Below the pieces are notes generated by a model that saw only the letters and a program-made list of their open reading frames with translations, did not search any database and had not been told where the DNA came from. This document shows, in pieces, positions 7,950-15,845 of a stretch of 64,000 nucleotides of DNA. Origin of the DNA: an uncultured Clostridia bacterium (GTDB lineage Bacteria > Bacillota > Clostridia > Christensenellales > UBA1242); the NCBI GenBank assembly GCA_934746515.1, contig CAKVFH010000002.1, positions 1 to 64,000 on the forward strand. The letters run 5' to 3'. The stretch's first letter is position 1. Every line of letters starts with the position of its first letter. A program made the position numbers and the translations under genes.

Positions 7950-8465
7950 TTATTTTTTATCTTCATCACCAAACATTTGGTTTTTTGCCATTTCAAATTC
8001 TTCTTCAGTTATAATATTCTTATCTCTAAAATTGCGAAGCTTCTCAAGTTTTTCTAATTTTTCGGCGATTGTTTCAGCAACTGTTTCACTTTCTTGATTA
8101 GAATTTTCTTGAGTCATTTTAGATTGATTTGATTCTGAACTATCTTGGACACTATCAGATTTTACATTTACTTCTGATTCGCTATTTTGAATTTTTACAT
8201 TATTGCCATACACCGATAAATAAGCAATTATTGAAAGAAGCCCAAATGGAAAGCATGCAATTGATGCAAAAGTAGTGTAAGCTTTCATAACTTTTTTATC
8301 AACTGAATAGTTATCCATCAAGTGATCAGCTTTATAAGAAAACTTCTTTCCAGCAATAAAACAATAAATTCCAATCGGAATAAACACAAGTGAAAAAATA
8401 TAAATTGCCCCATAGATAAAGCAAAACACCGAAGTAATGTTTAACAATACTTTATTCTTCTTCAT
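7950..8465 (-). CDS. Membrane protein with C-terminal SHOCT-like domain
   Basis: A 171-residue protein with two hydrophobic segments (about 8-38 and 65-88), a Ser/Glu/Gln-rich linker (about 92-130), and a C-terminal SHOCT-like helix pair (EKLEKLRNFRDKNIITEEEFEMAKNQMFG), a short oligomerisation module seen on many bacterial membrane proteins. Its start lies two bases after the plsY stop, so it is co-transcribed. The function is unknown. Confidence 0.75.
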   Translation of the reverse strand: MKKNKVLLNITSVFCFIYGAIYIFSLVFIPIGIYCFIAGKKFSYKADHLMDNYSVDKKVMKAYTTFASIACFPFGLLSIIAYLSVYGNNVKIQNSESEVNVKSDSVQDSSESNQSKMTQENSNQESETVAETIAEKLEKLEKLRNFRDKNIITEEEFEMAKNQMFGDEDKK

Positions 8466-8467
8466 AA

Positions 8468-9127
8468 TTACCCCTTCACGCTTGTTGATTTTAATTTCTT
8501 TTTTGTCTTTTTTATAATGCTCGCCTTATTTTCTTTTCCAAGAAGCAACCTTTCAATGTTCTTTCTATGTGCATACCAAGTGCACAAGAACAAACCAAAC
8601 AAAATCAAGCAAACAATTTTTCTGTCGGTTTCTGGCAAATTTGTTTTTGCTCTGATTCCTTCAATAATTGTTAGCGAAGTCATAAGCAAAAAGCTTACAA
8701 CCGAGCCATATTCAAAAATCATCCAGATTATTGCACCAATAACCAAACAAATTAAAGTTGCAACTGGGTTTGCTGCAAGAAACATTCCCATTGTGCTTGA
8801 AACACCCTTGCCACCTTTAAACCCATAAACAACTGGAAACATGTGTCCCAAAATGCTTGAGATTCCAGCAATATAGAGCATCACATAGCTATGATTAAAA
8901 ATATAAAAACTTGCAAGTGCTGGCGCAAACGACTTCAGCATATCCAAAAGCAAGTTTAATGCACCAAACTTAAATCCATAATTTCGCAGAGTGTTGGTCA
9001 TGCCCGGATTTCCGCTGCCAAGTTTTGTTATGTCTTGATGTTTACTTTTTGAAATTATGCGCGCAAATGAAATGTTACCACAAAGGTACGAGATTAAAAT
9101 AACCAATAAAACTTGCCACCAAACCAT
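8468..9127 (-). CDS. plsY: Acyl-phosphate:glycerol-3-phosphate acyltransferase
   Basis: PlsY is the integral membrane enzyme that transfers an acyl group from acyl-phosphate to glycerol-3-phosphate, the first step of phospholipid synthesis in most Bacillota. The 219-residue sequence has five or so membrane helices and the family signatures GSGNPGMTNTLRNYG (about 37-51) and GFKGGKGVSSTMG (about 103-115). A basic C-terminal tail of about 25 residues is present. It lies ten bases after der, so der-plsY-SHOCT reads as one operon. Confidence 0.96.
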   Translation of the reverse strand: MVWWQVLLVILISYLCGNISFARIISKSKHQDITKLGSGNPGMTNTLRNYGFKFGALNLLLDMLKSFAPALASFYIFNHSYVMLYIAGISSILGHMFPVVYGFKGGKGVSSTMGMFLAANPVATLICLVIGAIIWMIFEYGSVVSFLLMTSLTIIEGIRAKTNLPETDRKIVCLILFGLFLCTWYAHRKNIERLLLGKENKASIIKKTKKKLKSTSVKG

Positions 9128-9137
9128 ATTTGCCCCC

Positions 9138-10463
9138 TTATAAATCTTCTTCTTTTTTGCACTTTAATGTGATTCTGATTGGCGTGCCTTCAAAATTGAA
9201 CGCTTTTCTAATGTTATTTTCAAGATATCTTAAATAATTGTTTTCCATTAAATTGATATCATTAACAAAAAGAACAAATGTTGGTGGAACAACACCACTT
9301 TGTGTCGCATAAAAAACACGAAGTTTTTTGCCTTTTTTGTATGCAGGAGTGTTTAACAAATATGCGTCTTGCAAAACATCATTAAGATCACCGGATGTGA
9401 CAGTTCTGTGTGCATTTACCAAAACACTGTTTATTGCAGGCATAAGTTTTTCAGTTCTTTTGCCAGTGAGCGCTGACAAATAAACTGACTTAAAATAAGA
9501 CATAAATGCAAGTTCTTTTGAAAGTTTTTCTTCAAACTTATGCATTGTGTTTGTGTCTTTTTCAACCAAATCCCATTTATTTAACACGATTAGTGATGGC
9601 TTATTTTCTTCATTTATAAAGCTTGCAATCTTCAAATCTTGATCTGAAATTTCAGTTGTAACATCAATAACAAGCAACACAATGTCTGCATTTCTAATTG
9701 AATCAAGCGAACGAATTATTGAATATCTTTCAACGGTGTTATCTTCAATCTTGCTTTTTCTGCGCATTCCTGCAGTGTCAATCAATGAATATTTTTTGCC
9801 ATTATATTTAAAAGGAATATTAACTGAATCACGAGTTGTTCCGGCAATGCTTGAAACAATAACTCTTTCTTCACCAACAAGTCTATTGATTAAACTAGAC
9901 TTTCCAGCGTTTGGCTTTCCAACAATTGCAATTTTAACAACATCATCTTCTTCGGTTTTATTTGTATCTTTTGGGAAATATGTGACAACTTTATCCAAAA
10001 GGTCACCGACACCTTTTCCATGCAAACTTGAAATCAAGATTGGTTCACCAAGCCCAAGTTCATAGTATTCATATACTAAATTCTCGTCATAATTATCAAT
10101 TTTATTAACAGCGAGAACAATTTTCTTTTTAGATTTTCTCAACACTTCAACAACATCTCTGTCGCTGCTTGTGAGACCAGTTTTTCCATCAACCACAAAA
10201 ATTATAACATCTGCAGTGTCAATTGCAACTTTAGCCTGCTTCACAATATTAACAGAAATTTCGTCTTGGTTTTCAAAATCCAAACCACCAGTGTCAACCA
10301 AAATAAAATTATTATCAAGCCAATTTGCACGATAAAAAATCCTGTCACGCGTAACGCCAGGCTCATCATTAACAATAGAAATTCGTTTTCCGACAATGCG
10401 ATTAAACAAAGTTGACTTTCCAACATTAGGCCTACCAACAATCGCAACAAGTGGTTCTCTCAT
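9138..10463 (-). CDS. der: Ribosome-associated GTPase Der (EngA)
   Basis: Der is an essential GTPase with two tandem G domains that acts in 50S ribosome assembly. The first domain starts with GRPNVGKST, with DTGG and NKID; the second has GKPNAGKSS, DTAGMRRKS and NKWDLV. A KH-like C-terminal domain ends with FEGTPIRITLKCK. At 441 residues its length is standard. AAGGAG precedes the ATG. Confidence 0.98.
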   Translation of the reverse strand: MREPLVAIVGRPNVGKSTLFNRIVGKRISIVNDEPGVTRDRIFYRANWLDNNFILVDTGGLDFENQDEISVNIVKQAKVAIDTADVIIFVVDGKTGLTSSDRDVVEVLRKSKKKIVLAVNKIDNYDENLVYEYYELGLGEPILISSLHGKGVGDLLDKVVTYFPKDTNKTEEDDVVKIAIVGKPNAGKSSLINRLVGEERVIVSSIAGTTRDSVNIPFKYNGKKYSLIDTAGMRRKSKIEDNTVERYSIIRSLDSIRNADIVLLVIDVTTEISDQDLKIASFINEENKPSLIVLNKWDLVEKDTNTMHKFEEKLSKELAFMSYFKSVYLSALTGKRTEKLMPAINSVLVNAHRTVTSGDLNDVLQDAYLLNTPAYKKGKKLRVFYATQSGVVPPTFVLFVNDINLMENNYLRYLENNIRKAFNFEGTPIRITLKCKKEEDL

Positions 10464-10900
10464 ATAAACTCCTTAATAACAAGTGTATTATACTAAAAAT
10501 ATTGAAATTAAGCAATATATTTTTAGTTTAAAATTTTATAAATAATCTCTGACAGCTATTTGCAATTTTAAAACATCAAAACAAAAATAAGGAGCAATGC
10601 AAATTAAAAGCAATGTTCCTTATTTTTTATTATTTTCCAGAATAACTAACCAGATATGGCTAATATTTAATAAATTCACATTAGTTTAATAGAACCAAAT
10701 ATTTTTGATTTAGCATTTAGCGACTATGCGATTTTTTATAGCCGCGCTTTGCACCACACAGTGAAAACTTAACAATTTTTAAACAAGACAAATATCTAAA
10801 ATTCTATTCATGCTCTTGCGTCAGCCTATTAAATACATGCCACACTCATGCGTAGTTTTTAATTCAACTTATGCTTTTGCGCAAGCTGTAATTTTTATTA
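10464..10900. other. 437-bp intergenic region
   Basis: No plausible coding frame is visible. It contains the bidirectional terminator at 10583-10629 and, nearer spoIIP, short imperfectly repeated elements (ATGCTCTTGCG at about 10810 and ATGCTTTTGCG at about 10871, the latter with an 8-bp palindrome TTGCGCAA). This part is slightly richer in GC than the flanks. I cannot assign it a function. Confidence 0.5.
10583..10629. terminator. Bidirectional terminator-like hairpin
   Basis: AATAAGGAGCAATGC and GCAATGTTCCTTATT form a 15-position stem with two mismatches and a 9-nt loop; both sides run into A/T-rich tails. It probably stops leftward transcripts from spoIIP before the der promoter region. 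Confidence 0.65.
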
Positions 10901-12082
10901 CTAATCCATTTTCTTCTTTTTGCCAAAAATGCCAGCAAACATTTCAGAGAAAAATCTTCCAACCTTATATCTAGCCTTTTTAGAAAAAATCAAAACAATT
11001 GCAAGTGTCACGACAACAACGCCAACAATTGAAAGCACAACAATAAGTGTTTCATTTGAATTTACTTTTGTGTTTGCTGATGAAGTGCTTGCAATGCCGG
11101 TGATTACCGATTGTTCGCCATTCGAGCCAGTTAAAGAAACATCGTTTAATGAATATTCACTCGCATTGTCACTGCCATATAAAACGACATCCAAAGTTTT
11201 TGCTAAATATTCGGTTGATGTTTGTGCTAAATCTTTTTCAATATTTTCACAACCAAATTCAAAAAGCATGGCTTTTGTTGATAATTGTTGATTATAATTT
11301 CCTTTGCCAATATAAATGTCTTTTATAAGACCTTTGTAAACAGAATCAGCATAAGATTTTATTGAATAAGCAAACTTTTTATTTTCTTCAAAGTTGGCAC
11401 TTGATCTTCCAACAACCATACGAATAGCACTCATCTGTTTGCCATTAACTTTTGTGATATAATAATCTCTTTTTGTTGAGTCTCTATGAATATCAAAAAT
11501 GGCTTGTGCTCCAGAATTAAGAAGAGCCGAAGCTGTGACTTGACTTCTTGTGTAAGCGCCCGAGTTGTGTGGCAAGTGCAAGTCTTCTCTATAGATTGTT
11601 TCAATGCCAAGTTTGTTTAAATTTGAAACTAGGCTTTTACCTACATCATGGATACCGCCCTTTCCGTAAACAGAATCCACGCCGTCTGGTGTGTAATAGC
11701 TTTCATCATTGTGTGTGTGATACACCCCAACTTTCTTTTTTGTGGCTGCACTTGCAAGTTTAGCCTTTCCACCAGCCATGGTTGTTTTTGCTGGAGAAAC
11801 ATTATATTCTGGCAATTTTTCATCAGAAATAAATTTTGCCTTTGCCGTTTTGTTATCATTATCAACACTGTAAATCTCATATAATTTATTATCACCTGAC
11901 AAATAATTGTCACCAACTGTTATGTCATCACCTTTCAAAAATAACACCTTTTTGTTTTCATCATAAACTGTATAATACTTTTTATTAGTATCTGCAAAAG
12001 CCAAAGAAGAGTTCGAAAAAGGAAAAATAATCAATGCAAAAAAACTAAATACTGATGCTAAAAACAAACTAATCTTTTTCAT
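10901..12082 (-). CDS. spoIIP: SpoIIP-family sporulation cell-wall hydrolase
   Basis: SpoIIP, with SpoIID and SpoIIM, degrades septal peptidoglycan during engulfment; the family combines amidase and endopeptidase activity. The 393-residue protein has a cleavable-looking signal peptide (1-30), then the SpoIIP domain: VGVYHTHNDESYY (118-130), GKGGIHDVG, IFDIHRDS (195-202) and GNYNQQLSTKAMLFEFG. Unlike the B. subtilis protein, with an N-terminal anchor, this one has a predicted C-terminal membrane helix (about 345-368) and a basic tail. It overlaps the DUF1614-like gene by 14 bases. Confidence 0.9.
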   Translation of the reverse strand: MKKISLFLASVFSFFALIIFPFSNSSLAFADTNKKYYTVYDENKKVLFLKGDDITVGDNYLSGDNKLYEIYSVDNDNKTAKAKFISDEKLPEYNVSPAKTTMAGGKAKLASAATKKKVGVYHTHNDESYYTPDGVDSVYGKGGIHDVGKSLVSNLNKLGIETIYREDLHLPHNSGAYTRSQVTASALLNSGAQAIFDIHRDSTKRDYYITKVNGKQMSAIRMVVGRSSANFEENKKFAYSIKSYADSVYKGLIKDIYIGKGNYNQQLSTKAMLFEFGCENIEKDLAQTSTEYLAKTLDVVLYGSDNASEYSLNDVSLTGSNGEQSVITGIASTSSANTKVNSNETLIVVLSIVGVVVVTLAIVLIFSKKARYKVGRFFSEMFAGIFGKKKKMD

Positions 12083-12869
12083 TTTTATTCTCCTTTTTAT
12101 CTGTTTTTGTGCTATTTTGCGATGCTTTTGTTGTTTTTTGTCTTTTTTTGACCTGATTTGCGTTTTTTAAATCATCAATTCTTTTATCTTCAGTGTGTGT
12201 TGGTTCTTCTAATTTTCCATTTTTCTCAGAATCATAGGTGTGTGTTTTATAGTTATAGACTTTCTTTTCTTTGTCAATTGTTGCCGACTCAATGCATCTT
12301 CCAATAAACTCACTAACCGCAACAGAAATGATAATAGCAACAATGTAAGTTGAAAATGCACCACCAACACCGAGTCCTAAAATTGATTTGTGATTCGTGC
12401 AAAGATTCACAATCCACTGAACAAGTTGAGCAAGTGTTATTCCAAACAAACATGAAACAAAAGCATTTCTTCTGCTTCTTCCAAGAGCATAAGCCACGAT
12501 GCCAGCAACAATACCATAGATGTACATGTTGTCCATAACAACACTTTCTGGATCTGCTGGAAGAATCCATTCAAGACCATAAATAATACCAGCAACCAAA
12601 ATCGTTCCAATGACAGCCCTAACCAAATCTCTTGTTCCGCAAGAAATCAATAAATAAATTGAGAGAGCAAGCGGAATTAAAAATCCACCTATTGAGAAGC
12701 AGAAATATTGTCCAATCCATATTGGTGGAATAACTAAACCAATACAGATTGCAACCAAAATAATCAGCGCCGCTTTATCTGAAAGTCGCAGGTCATCTAA
12801 AATCCTTTGACCTACACCAAACATAACTAGCACAATAATAATTAACACAATCCATAAACTAACCGACAT
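12069..12869 (-). CDS. DUF1614-like membrane protein, upstream of spoIIP
   Basis: A 266-residue protein with about seven membrane segments in the first 190 residues and a hydrophilic Lys-rich tail of about 75 residues. The pattern (FGVGQRILDDLRLSDKAAL, IGGFLIPLALSIYLL, YGIVAGIVAYALGRSRRNAF) matches my recollection of the DUF1614 family. Overlap with spoIIP suggests translational coupling and a role in engulfment or the forespore envelope (inference). Its ribosome site AAAGGAG lies inside a 14-bp hairpin that ends in a T run. Confidence 0.7.
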   Translation of the reverse strand: MSVSLWIVLIIIVLVMFGVGQRILDDLRLSDKAALIILVAICIGLVIPPIWIGQYFCFSIGGFLIPLALSIYLLISCGTRDLVRAVIGTILVAGIIYGLEWILPADPESVVMDNMYIYGIVAGIVAYALGRSRRNAFVSCLFGITLAQLVQWIVNLCTNHKSILGLGVGGAFSTYIVAIIISVAVSEFIGRCIESATIDKEKKVYNYKTHTYDSEKNGKLEEPTHTEDKRIDDLKNANQVKKRQKTTKASQNSTKTDKKENKNEKD

Positions 12870-12906
12870 AAAAAATCTCCTTTACATGTAGTATGTAAAA
12901 GAGATT
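12870..12906 (-). promoter_or_regulatory. Hairpin enclosing the ribosome site of the spoIIP operon
   Basis: On the minus strand AATCTCTTTTACAT (12893-12906) can pair with ATGTAAAGGAGATT (12874-12887) around a 5-nt loop. The single non-Watson-Crick position is a G-U pair in minus-strand RNA but a C-A mismatch in the other strand. The 3' arm contains the Shine-Dalgarno AAAGGAG and is followed by six T and the ATG. A sigma-E-like -10 (CATACTAC, 12888-12895) overlaps the loop; its -35 is poor. Confidence 0.6.
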
Positions 12907-13009
12907 GCTTTTTTATTTATAAACATACAAATTTTATTTTGTTTTAATTTTATAACCTATATTGATAATTAAGCCTAATTTTATAAAACAAATTTATAAT
13001 AAGTTTCCA

Positions 13010-13852
13010 TTAGCAAAAATCTATTTCAGATTGATTAAGTTCAATTTTTTGTCCATTCATATATGACAAATAATCACCTTTTTCAAAATGAAATATAAGT
13101 TTATAGGCGCACAAGCATTGATATTTTTTATTGAATTTTTTATTTATCTCGCTGTTGCCATATTTTTCATCACCCAAAATCGGATAGCCAATATGGCTTA
13201 AATGTGCACGAATCTGATGAGTTTTCCCTGTAACAAGTTCCACTTCCAAGATTGAAAAATCATCATCATGAGAAATAACTTGATAATTTGTTTTTATCTG
13301 CTCAAAGCCCGGCAATTGCTCATCACTCACAAAAACCATGCTTTTTTTGTCATCTTTTTTCAAGTATGCAACAAGCTCTTCATGTGCATTCTTTGGAACA
13401 CCCACAACCTTTGCAAGATAAAATTTTTCAAGTTCCCTGTTTTTTATTGCCTTATCTAGCGACTCTTTTGATTTTTCATTTTTTGCAAAAATAATCAATC
13501 CCTGTGTGTTTCTGTCTAGTCTGTGAACAGCAAACAAGTCAATACCAATTTGTTTTTCTAGTTTGGTTATCAAATCATCACCTTGCTCAGAAATAGTTTC
13601 AATATTTCTTGGCTTAAATACAACAACCAAATCATCGTTTTCAAAAATGATTTTGATTTTATTTTCAAAAGTGTAAACCTCAACTTTGTCACCAATTTGC
13701 AAATCAATATCTTTTGAAACTCTTTTGCCATTTAATTTTATATCTTTATTTCTAATGAGTTTTTGAATTTGGTTGTATCCAAGTTTTAACTCATTCTCAA
13801 CGAGTTTAGAAAGCTTTTGTTCTCTTTTATTTTCAATATATTTAATTTCCAT
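13010..13852 (-). CDS. RluA-family pseudouridine synthase
   Basis: A 280-residue RNA pseudouridine synthase. The N-terminal S4 RNA-binding domain (LGYNQIQKLIRNKDIKLNGKRVSKDIDLQIGDKVEVY) is followed by the catalytic domain with the signature HRLDRNTQGL, the Asp being the nucleophile, and then LVTGKTHQIRAHLSHIGYPILGDEKYG. It is a second member of the family beside the gene at 43497. The target uridine is unknown. A weak AAAGAG ribosome site precedes the ATG. Confidence 0.92.
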   Translation of the reverse strand: MEIKYIENKREQKLSKLVENELKLGYNQIQKLIRNKDIKLNGKRVSKDIDLQIGDKVEVYTFENKIKIIFENDDLVVVFKPRNIETISEQGDDLITKLEKQIGIDLFAVHRLDRNTQGLIIFAKNEKSKESLDKAIKNRELEKFYLAKVVGVPKNAHEELVAYLKKDDKKSMVFVSDEQLPGFEQIKTNYQVISHDDDFSILEVELVTGKTHQIRAHLSHIGYPILGDEKYGNSEINKKFNKKYQCLCAYKLIFHFEKGDYLSYMNGQKIELNQSEIDFC

Positions 13853-13868
13853 AAATTGCTCTTTTACT

Positions 13869-13893
13869 AAAAAAATCCACTTGTTTGTGGATT
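13869..13893 (-). terminator. Terminator of nrdR
   Basis: AATCCAC and GTGGATT form a 7-bp stem with a 6-nt loop, followed on the minus strand by seven T. The stem begins in the nrdR stop codon. Confidence 0.8.
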
Positions 13894-14416
13894 ATTTTTT
13901 ATCGCTTTTTGTTTGCTTTTTAGTACCTGTAAGTTTTTCAACTTCTTCAGTTCGACCGTCTTTTAGCATTGATTCAAACTCGTTCACAAAGTCAAAGAAT
14001 GTTGAAATATCTTTAAATTTTTTGTAGACAGAAGCAAATCTGATATAAGAAACTTCATCTAGATTTTTAAGCCCTTCCATAACATACTCACCAATTGTTT
14101 TTGATGAAATTTCTTCTTCCAAAGTTCCATAAACTTTTTTATCAATATTTGACACAAGCAAATCAATATCTGCAATTGAAACAGGTCTTTTTTCACAAGC
14201 CTTTAAAATTCCAGTTCTAACTTTGTCGGTCGAATATCTTTCTCTGTTACCATTGCTTTTAACAACCATGATTGGTGTGACTTCAATTGTTTCATAAGTA
14301 TTAAACCTTCTTCCACAACCAAGACATTCTCTTCGTCTTCTAATTGCATTCAATTCTTCACTCGCCCTTGAATCAATAACCTTGCTCTCTTCAGAACCGC
14401 AATAAACACATTTCAT
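13892..14416 (-). CDS. nrdR: Transcriptional repressor NrdR
   Basis: NrdR senses ATP/dATP and represses ribonucleotide reductase genes. The N-terminal zinc ribbon (MKCVYCGSEESKV and CLGCGRRFNTYE) and the ATP-cone domain (PIMVVKSNGNRERYSTDKVRTGILKACEKRPVS) are intact, with VSYIRFASVYKKF near the end. The start is set at ATG 14416 because AGAGGAAAA lies just ahead and the zinc ribbon begins there. It has a Lys/Glu-rich C-terminal extension. It is next to ymxH, as in many Clostridia. Confidence 0.96.
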   Translation of the reverse strand: MKCVYCGSEESKVIDSRASEELNAIRRRRECLGCGRRFNTYETIEVTPIMVVKSNGNRERYSTDKVRTGILKACEKRPVSIADIDLLVSNIDKKVYGTLEEEISSKTIGEYVMEGLKNLDEVSYIRFASVYKKFKDISTFFDFVNEFESMLKDGRTEEVEKLTGTKKQTKSDKK

Positions 14417-14464
14417 AAATTTTCCTCTAGCACTATCATACACATTTTTAAAAAAGATTGCAAG

Positions 14465-14830
14465 TTATTTATATTTTTTATTATCAAGCTTTCTATATCT
14501 TATAAACGACCCATTTTCGCCCTTTACACTGTTTGGATAATATTTATTTAGCACTTTTTGTTTTTTATCAAGTTTTGTCATGTTTTTCCCGTAAGGTTCT
14601 GTAAACTCAAACCTTATCAGAATCACATCATCGCCAATTCTTCTAATCTTTTCAATTGGCACAAAAATATCGTCAGATTTTTTAAAAATTCGCTTTTCGC
14701 CTGGAACAAGAAAACCATTGATTTTTCCAGTGTCACTTTCAAAAATAATATCCATAATATGACCCATTTTCGAGCCGTCCGCCAAATTTATTATTTCTTT
14801 ATTTCTTAGTTCATTGTACGAAATATCCAT
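14465..14830 (-). CDS. ymxH: YlmC/YmxH-family PRC-barrel protein
   Basis: A 121-residue protein whose first 85 residues form a PRC-barrel (NLADGSKMGHIMDIIFESDTGKINGFLVPG...DIFVPIEKIRRIGDDVILIR), the YlmC/YmxH family associated with sporulation loci. Its place between sigG and nrdR is conserved in Clostridia. The C-terminal 35 residues are basic. There is no Shine-Dalgarno; a TATAAT ends six bases before the ATG, so the mRNA is probably leaderless. The molecular role of the family is not established. Confidence 0.88.
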   Translation of the reverse strand: MDISYNELRNKEIINLADGSKMGHIMDIIFESDTGKINGFLVPGEKRIFKKSDDIFVPIEKIRRIGDDVILIRFEFTEPYGKNMTKLDKKQKVLNKYYPNSVKGENGSFIRYRKLDNKKYK

Positions 14831-14836
14831 ATTTTA

Positions 14837-14842
14837 ATTATA
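14837..14842 (-). promoter_or_regulatory. -10 box of ymxH, apparently leaderless
   Basis: TATAAT on the minus strand, six bases from the ATG at 14830. The -35 region is weak. Confidence 0.5.
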
Positions 14843-14871
14843 TTCAATGAAAAAATCTTGTAGCACAACTT

Positions 14872-14901
14872 GCATAAAAAAATGAAGTTTTGGGAAAGTT
14901 A
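14872..14901 (+). promoter_or_regulatory. Sigma-F-type promoter of sigG
   Basis: GCATA (14872-14876) matches the B. subtilis sigma-F -35 (GYWTA). After 15 bp, GGGAAAGTTA (14892-14901) fits the -10 consensus GGNRANANTW at all but one defined position. This matches the known forespore control of the sigma-G gene by sigma-F. Confidence 0.75.
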
Positions 14902-14924
14902 AAAGTAAATTTAAGGAGAATTTT

Positions 14925-15698
14925 ATGGCAAATAAGGTTATAATTTGTGGTGTTGACACATCATCTCTTCCAAGATGCAACAAAGAGACTTTGAATAATC
15001 TCATGGCTAAAATCAAGCAAGGCGACGACTCCGCCAGAGACGAATTTATTTTTTACAATATTCGTCTCGTGCTGTCTATCGTGCAAAGATTTTCATCAAG
15101 CAAAGACAATACCGACGATATTTTTCAGGTCGGAATCATCGGACTGATTAAGTCAATTGACAACTTTGATATTAACCTTGGCGTAAGATTTTCCACTTAT
15201 GCAGTTCCTATGATTATCGGCGAAATTCGCAAATTTTTAAGGGACTCAAACTCAATAAAAGTCACAAGAAGCACGAGAGACATTGCATACAAAGCACTTC
15301 AAGCAAAAGAAAAAATTCTGCGCGAAACCAACAAAGAAGCCACCGTAAAAGAAATTGCTTTAGAAACTGGACTTTCTGAAAACAAAATCGCCGATGCCAT
15401 GAATGCAATCAGCGAACCGCTTTCACTATACGACACAGTGTTTCATGATAATGGCGACTCCATGCTCATTATGGATCAAATAAAAGACTCATCAAGCGAT
15501 GAGTCTATACTCGAAAAAACCGTTTTAAAACAAGCTTTAAAATCGCTTGGAAAACGCGAACAACAAATTCTTTTTTTAAGATATTTTGCGGGCAAAACAC
15601 AAATGGAAATTTCTGATGAAATTGGCATAAGTCAAGCGCAAGTTTCCAGACTTGAAAAAGATGCTTTGAAAGAAATCAAGTCAAGCGTTTCAGGTTAA
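14925..15698 (+). CDS. sigG: RNA polymerase sigma-G factor (late forespore)
   Basis: Sigma-G directs late forespore transcription. The 257-residue protein starts with the sigma-G specific segment NKVIICGVDTSSLPRC, then region 2 (NIRLVLSIVQRFSSSKDNTDDIFQVGIIGLIKSIDNFD...FSTYAVPMIIGEIRKFLRD), region 3, and region 4 ending in GKTQMEISDEIGISQAQVSRLEKDALKEI. It has an AAGGAG site and a sigma-F-like promoter. It is the only spore gene here on the plus strand: usual neighbours (spoIIGA-sigE on one side, ymxH-nrdR on the other) are kept, but sigG is inverted between them. Confidence 0.97.
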   Translation: MANKVIICGVDTSSLPRCNKETLNNLMAKIKQGDDSARDEFIFYNIRLVLSIVQRFSSSKDNTDDIFQVGIIGLIKSIDNFDINLGVRFSTYAVPMIIGEIRKFLRDSNSIKVTRSTRDIAYKALQAKEKILRETNKEATVKEIALETGLSENKIADAMNAISEPLSLYDTVFHDNGDSMLIMDQIKDSSSDESILEKTVLKQALKSLGKREQQILFLRYFAGKTQMEISDEIGISQAQVSRLEKDALKEIKSSVSG

Positions 15699-15720
15699 AC
15701 TCATAAATCAAAATCAGATT

Positions 15721-15778
15721 AAAGCATGCGCAAATCTATTTCTAACTCGATAAACTAGATATTTGCGTATGCTTTTTA
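15721..15778 (+). terminator. Terminator of sigG
   Basis: AAAGCATGCGCAAAT pairs with ATTTGCGTATGCTTT (one G-U) across a long loop and is followed by T-rich sequence. Confidence 0.7.
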
Positions 15779-15845
15779 TTTGCAAATATTATAGTTTTTG
15801 AAAAATAGTTATATTTTAATTACATTGTAATCAAGGCAAAAAATT

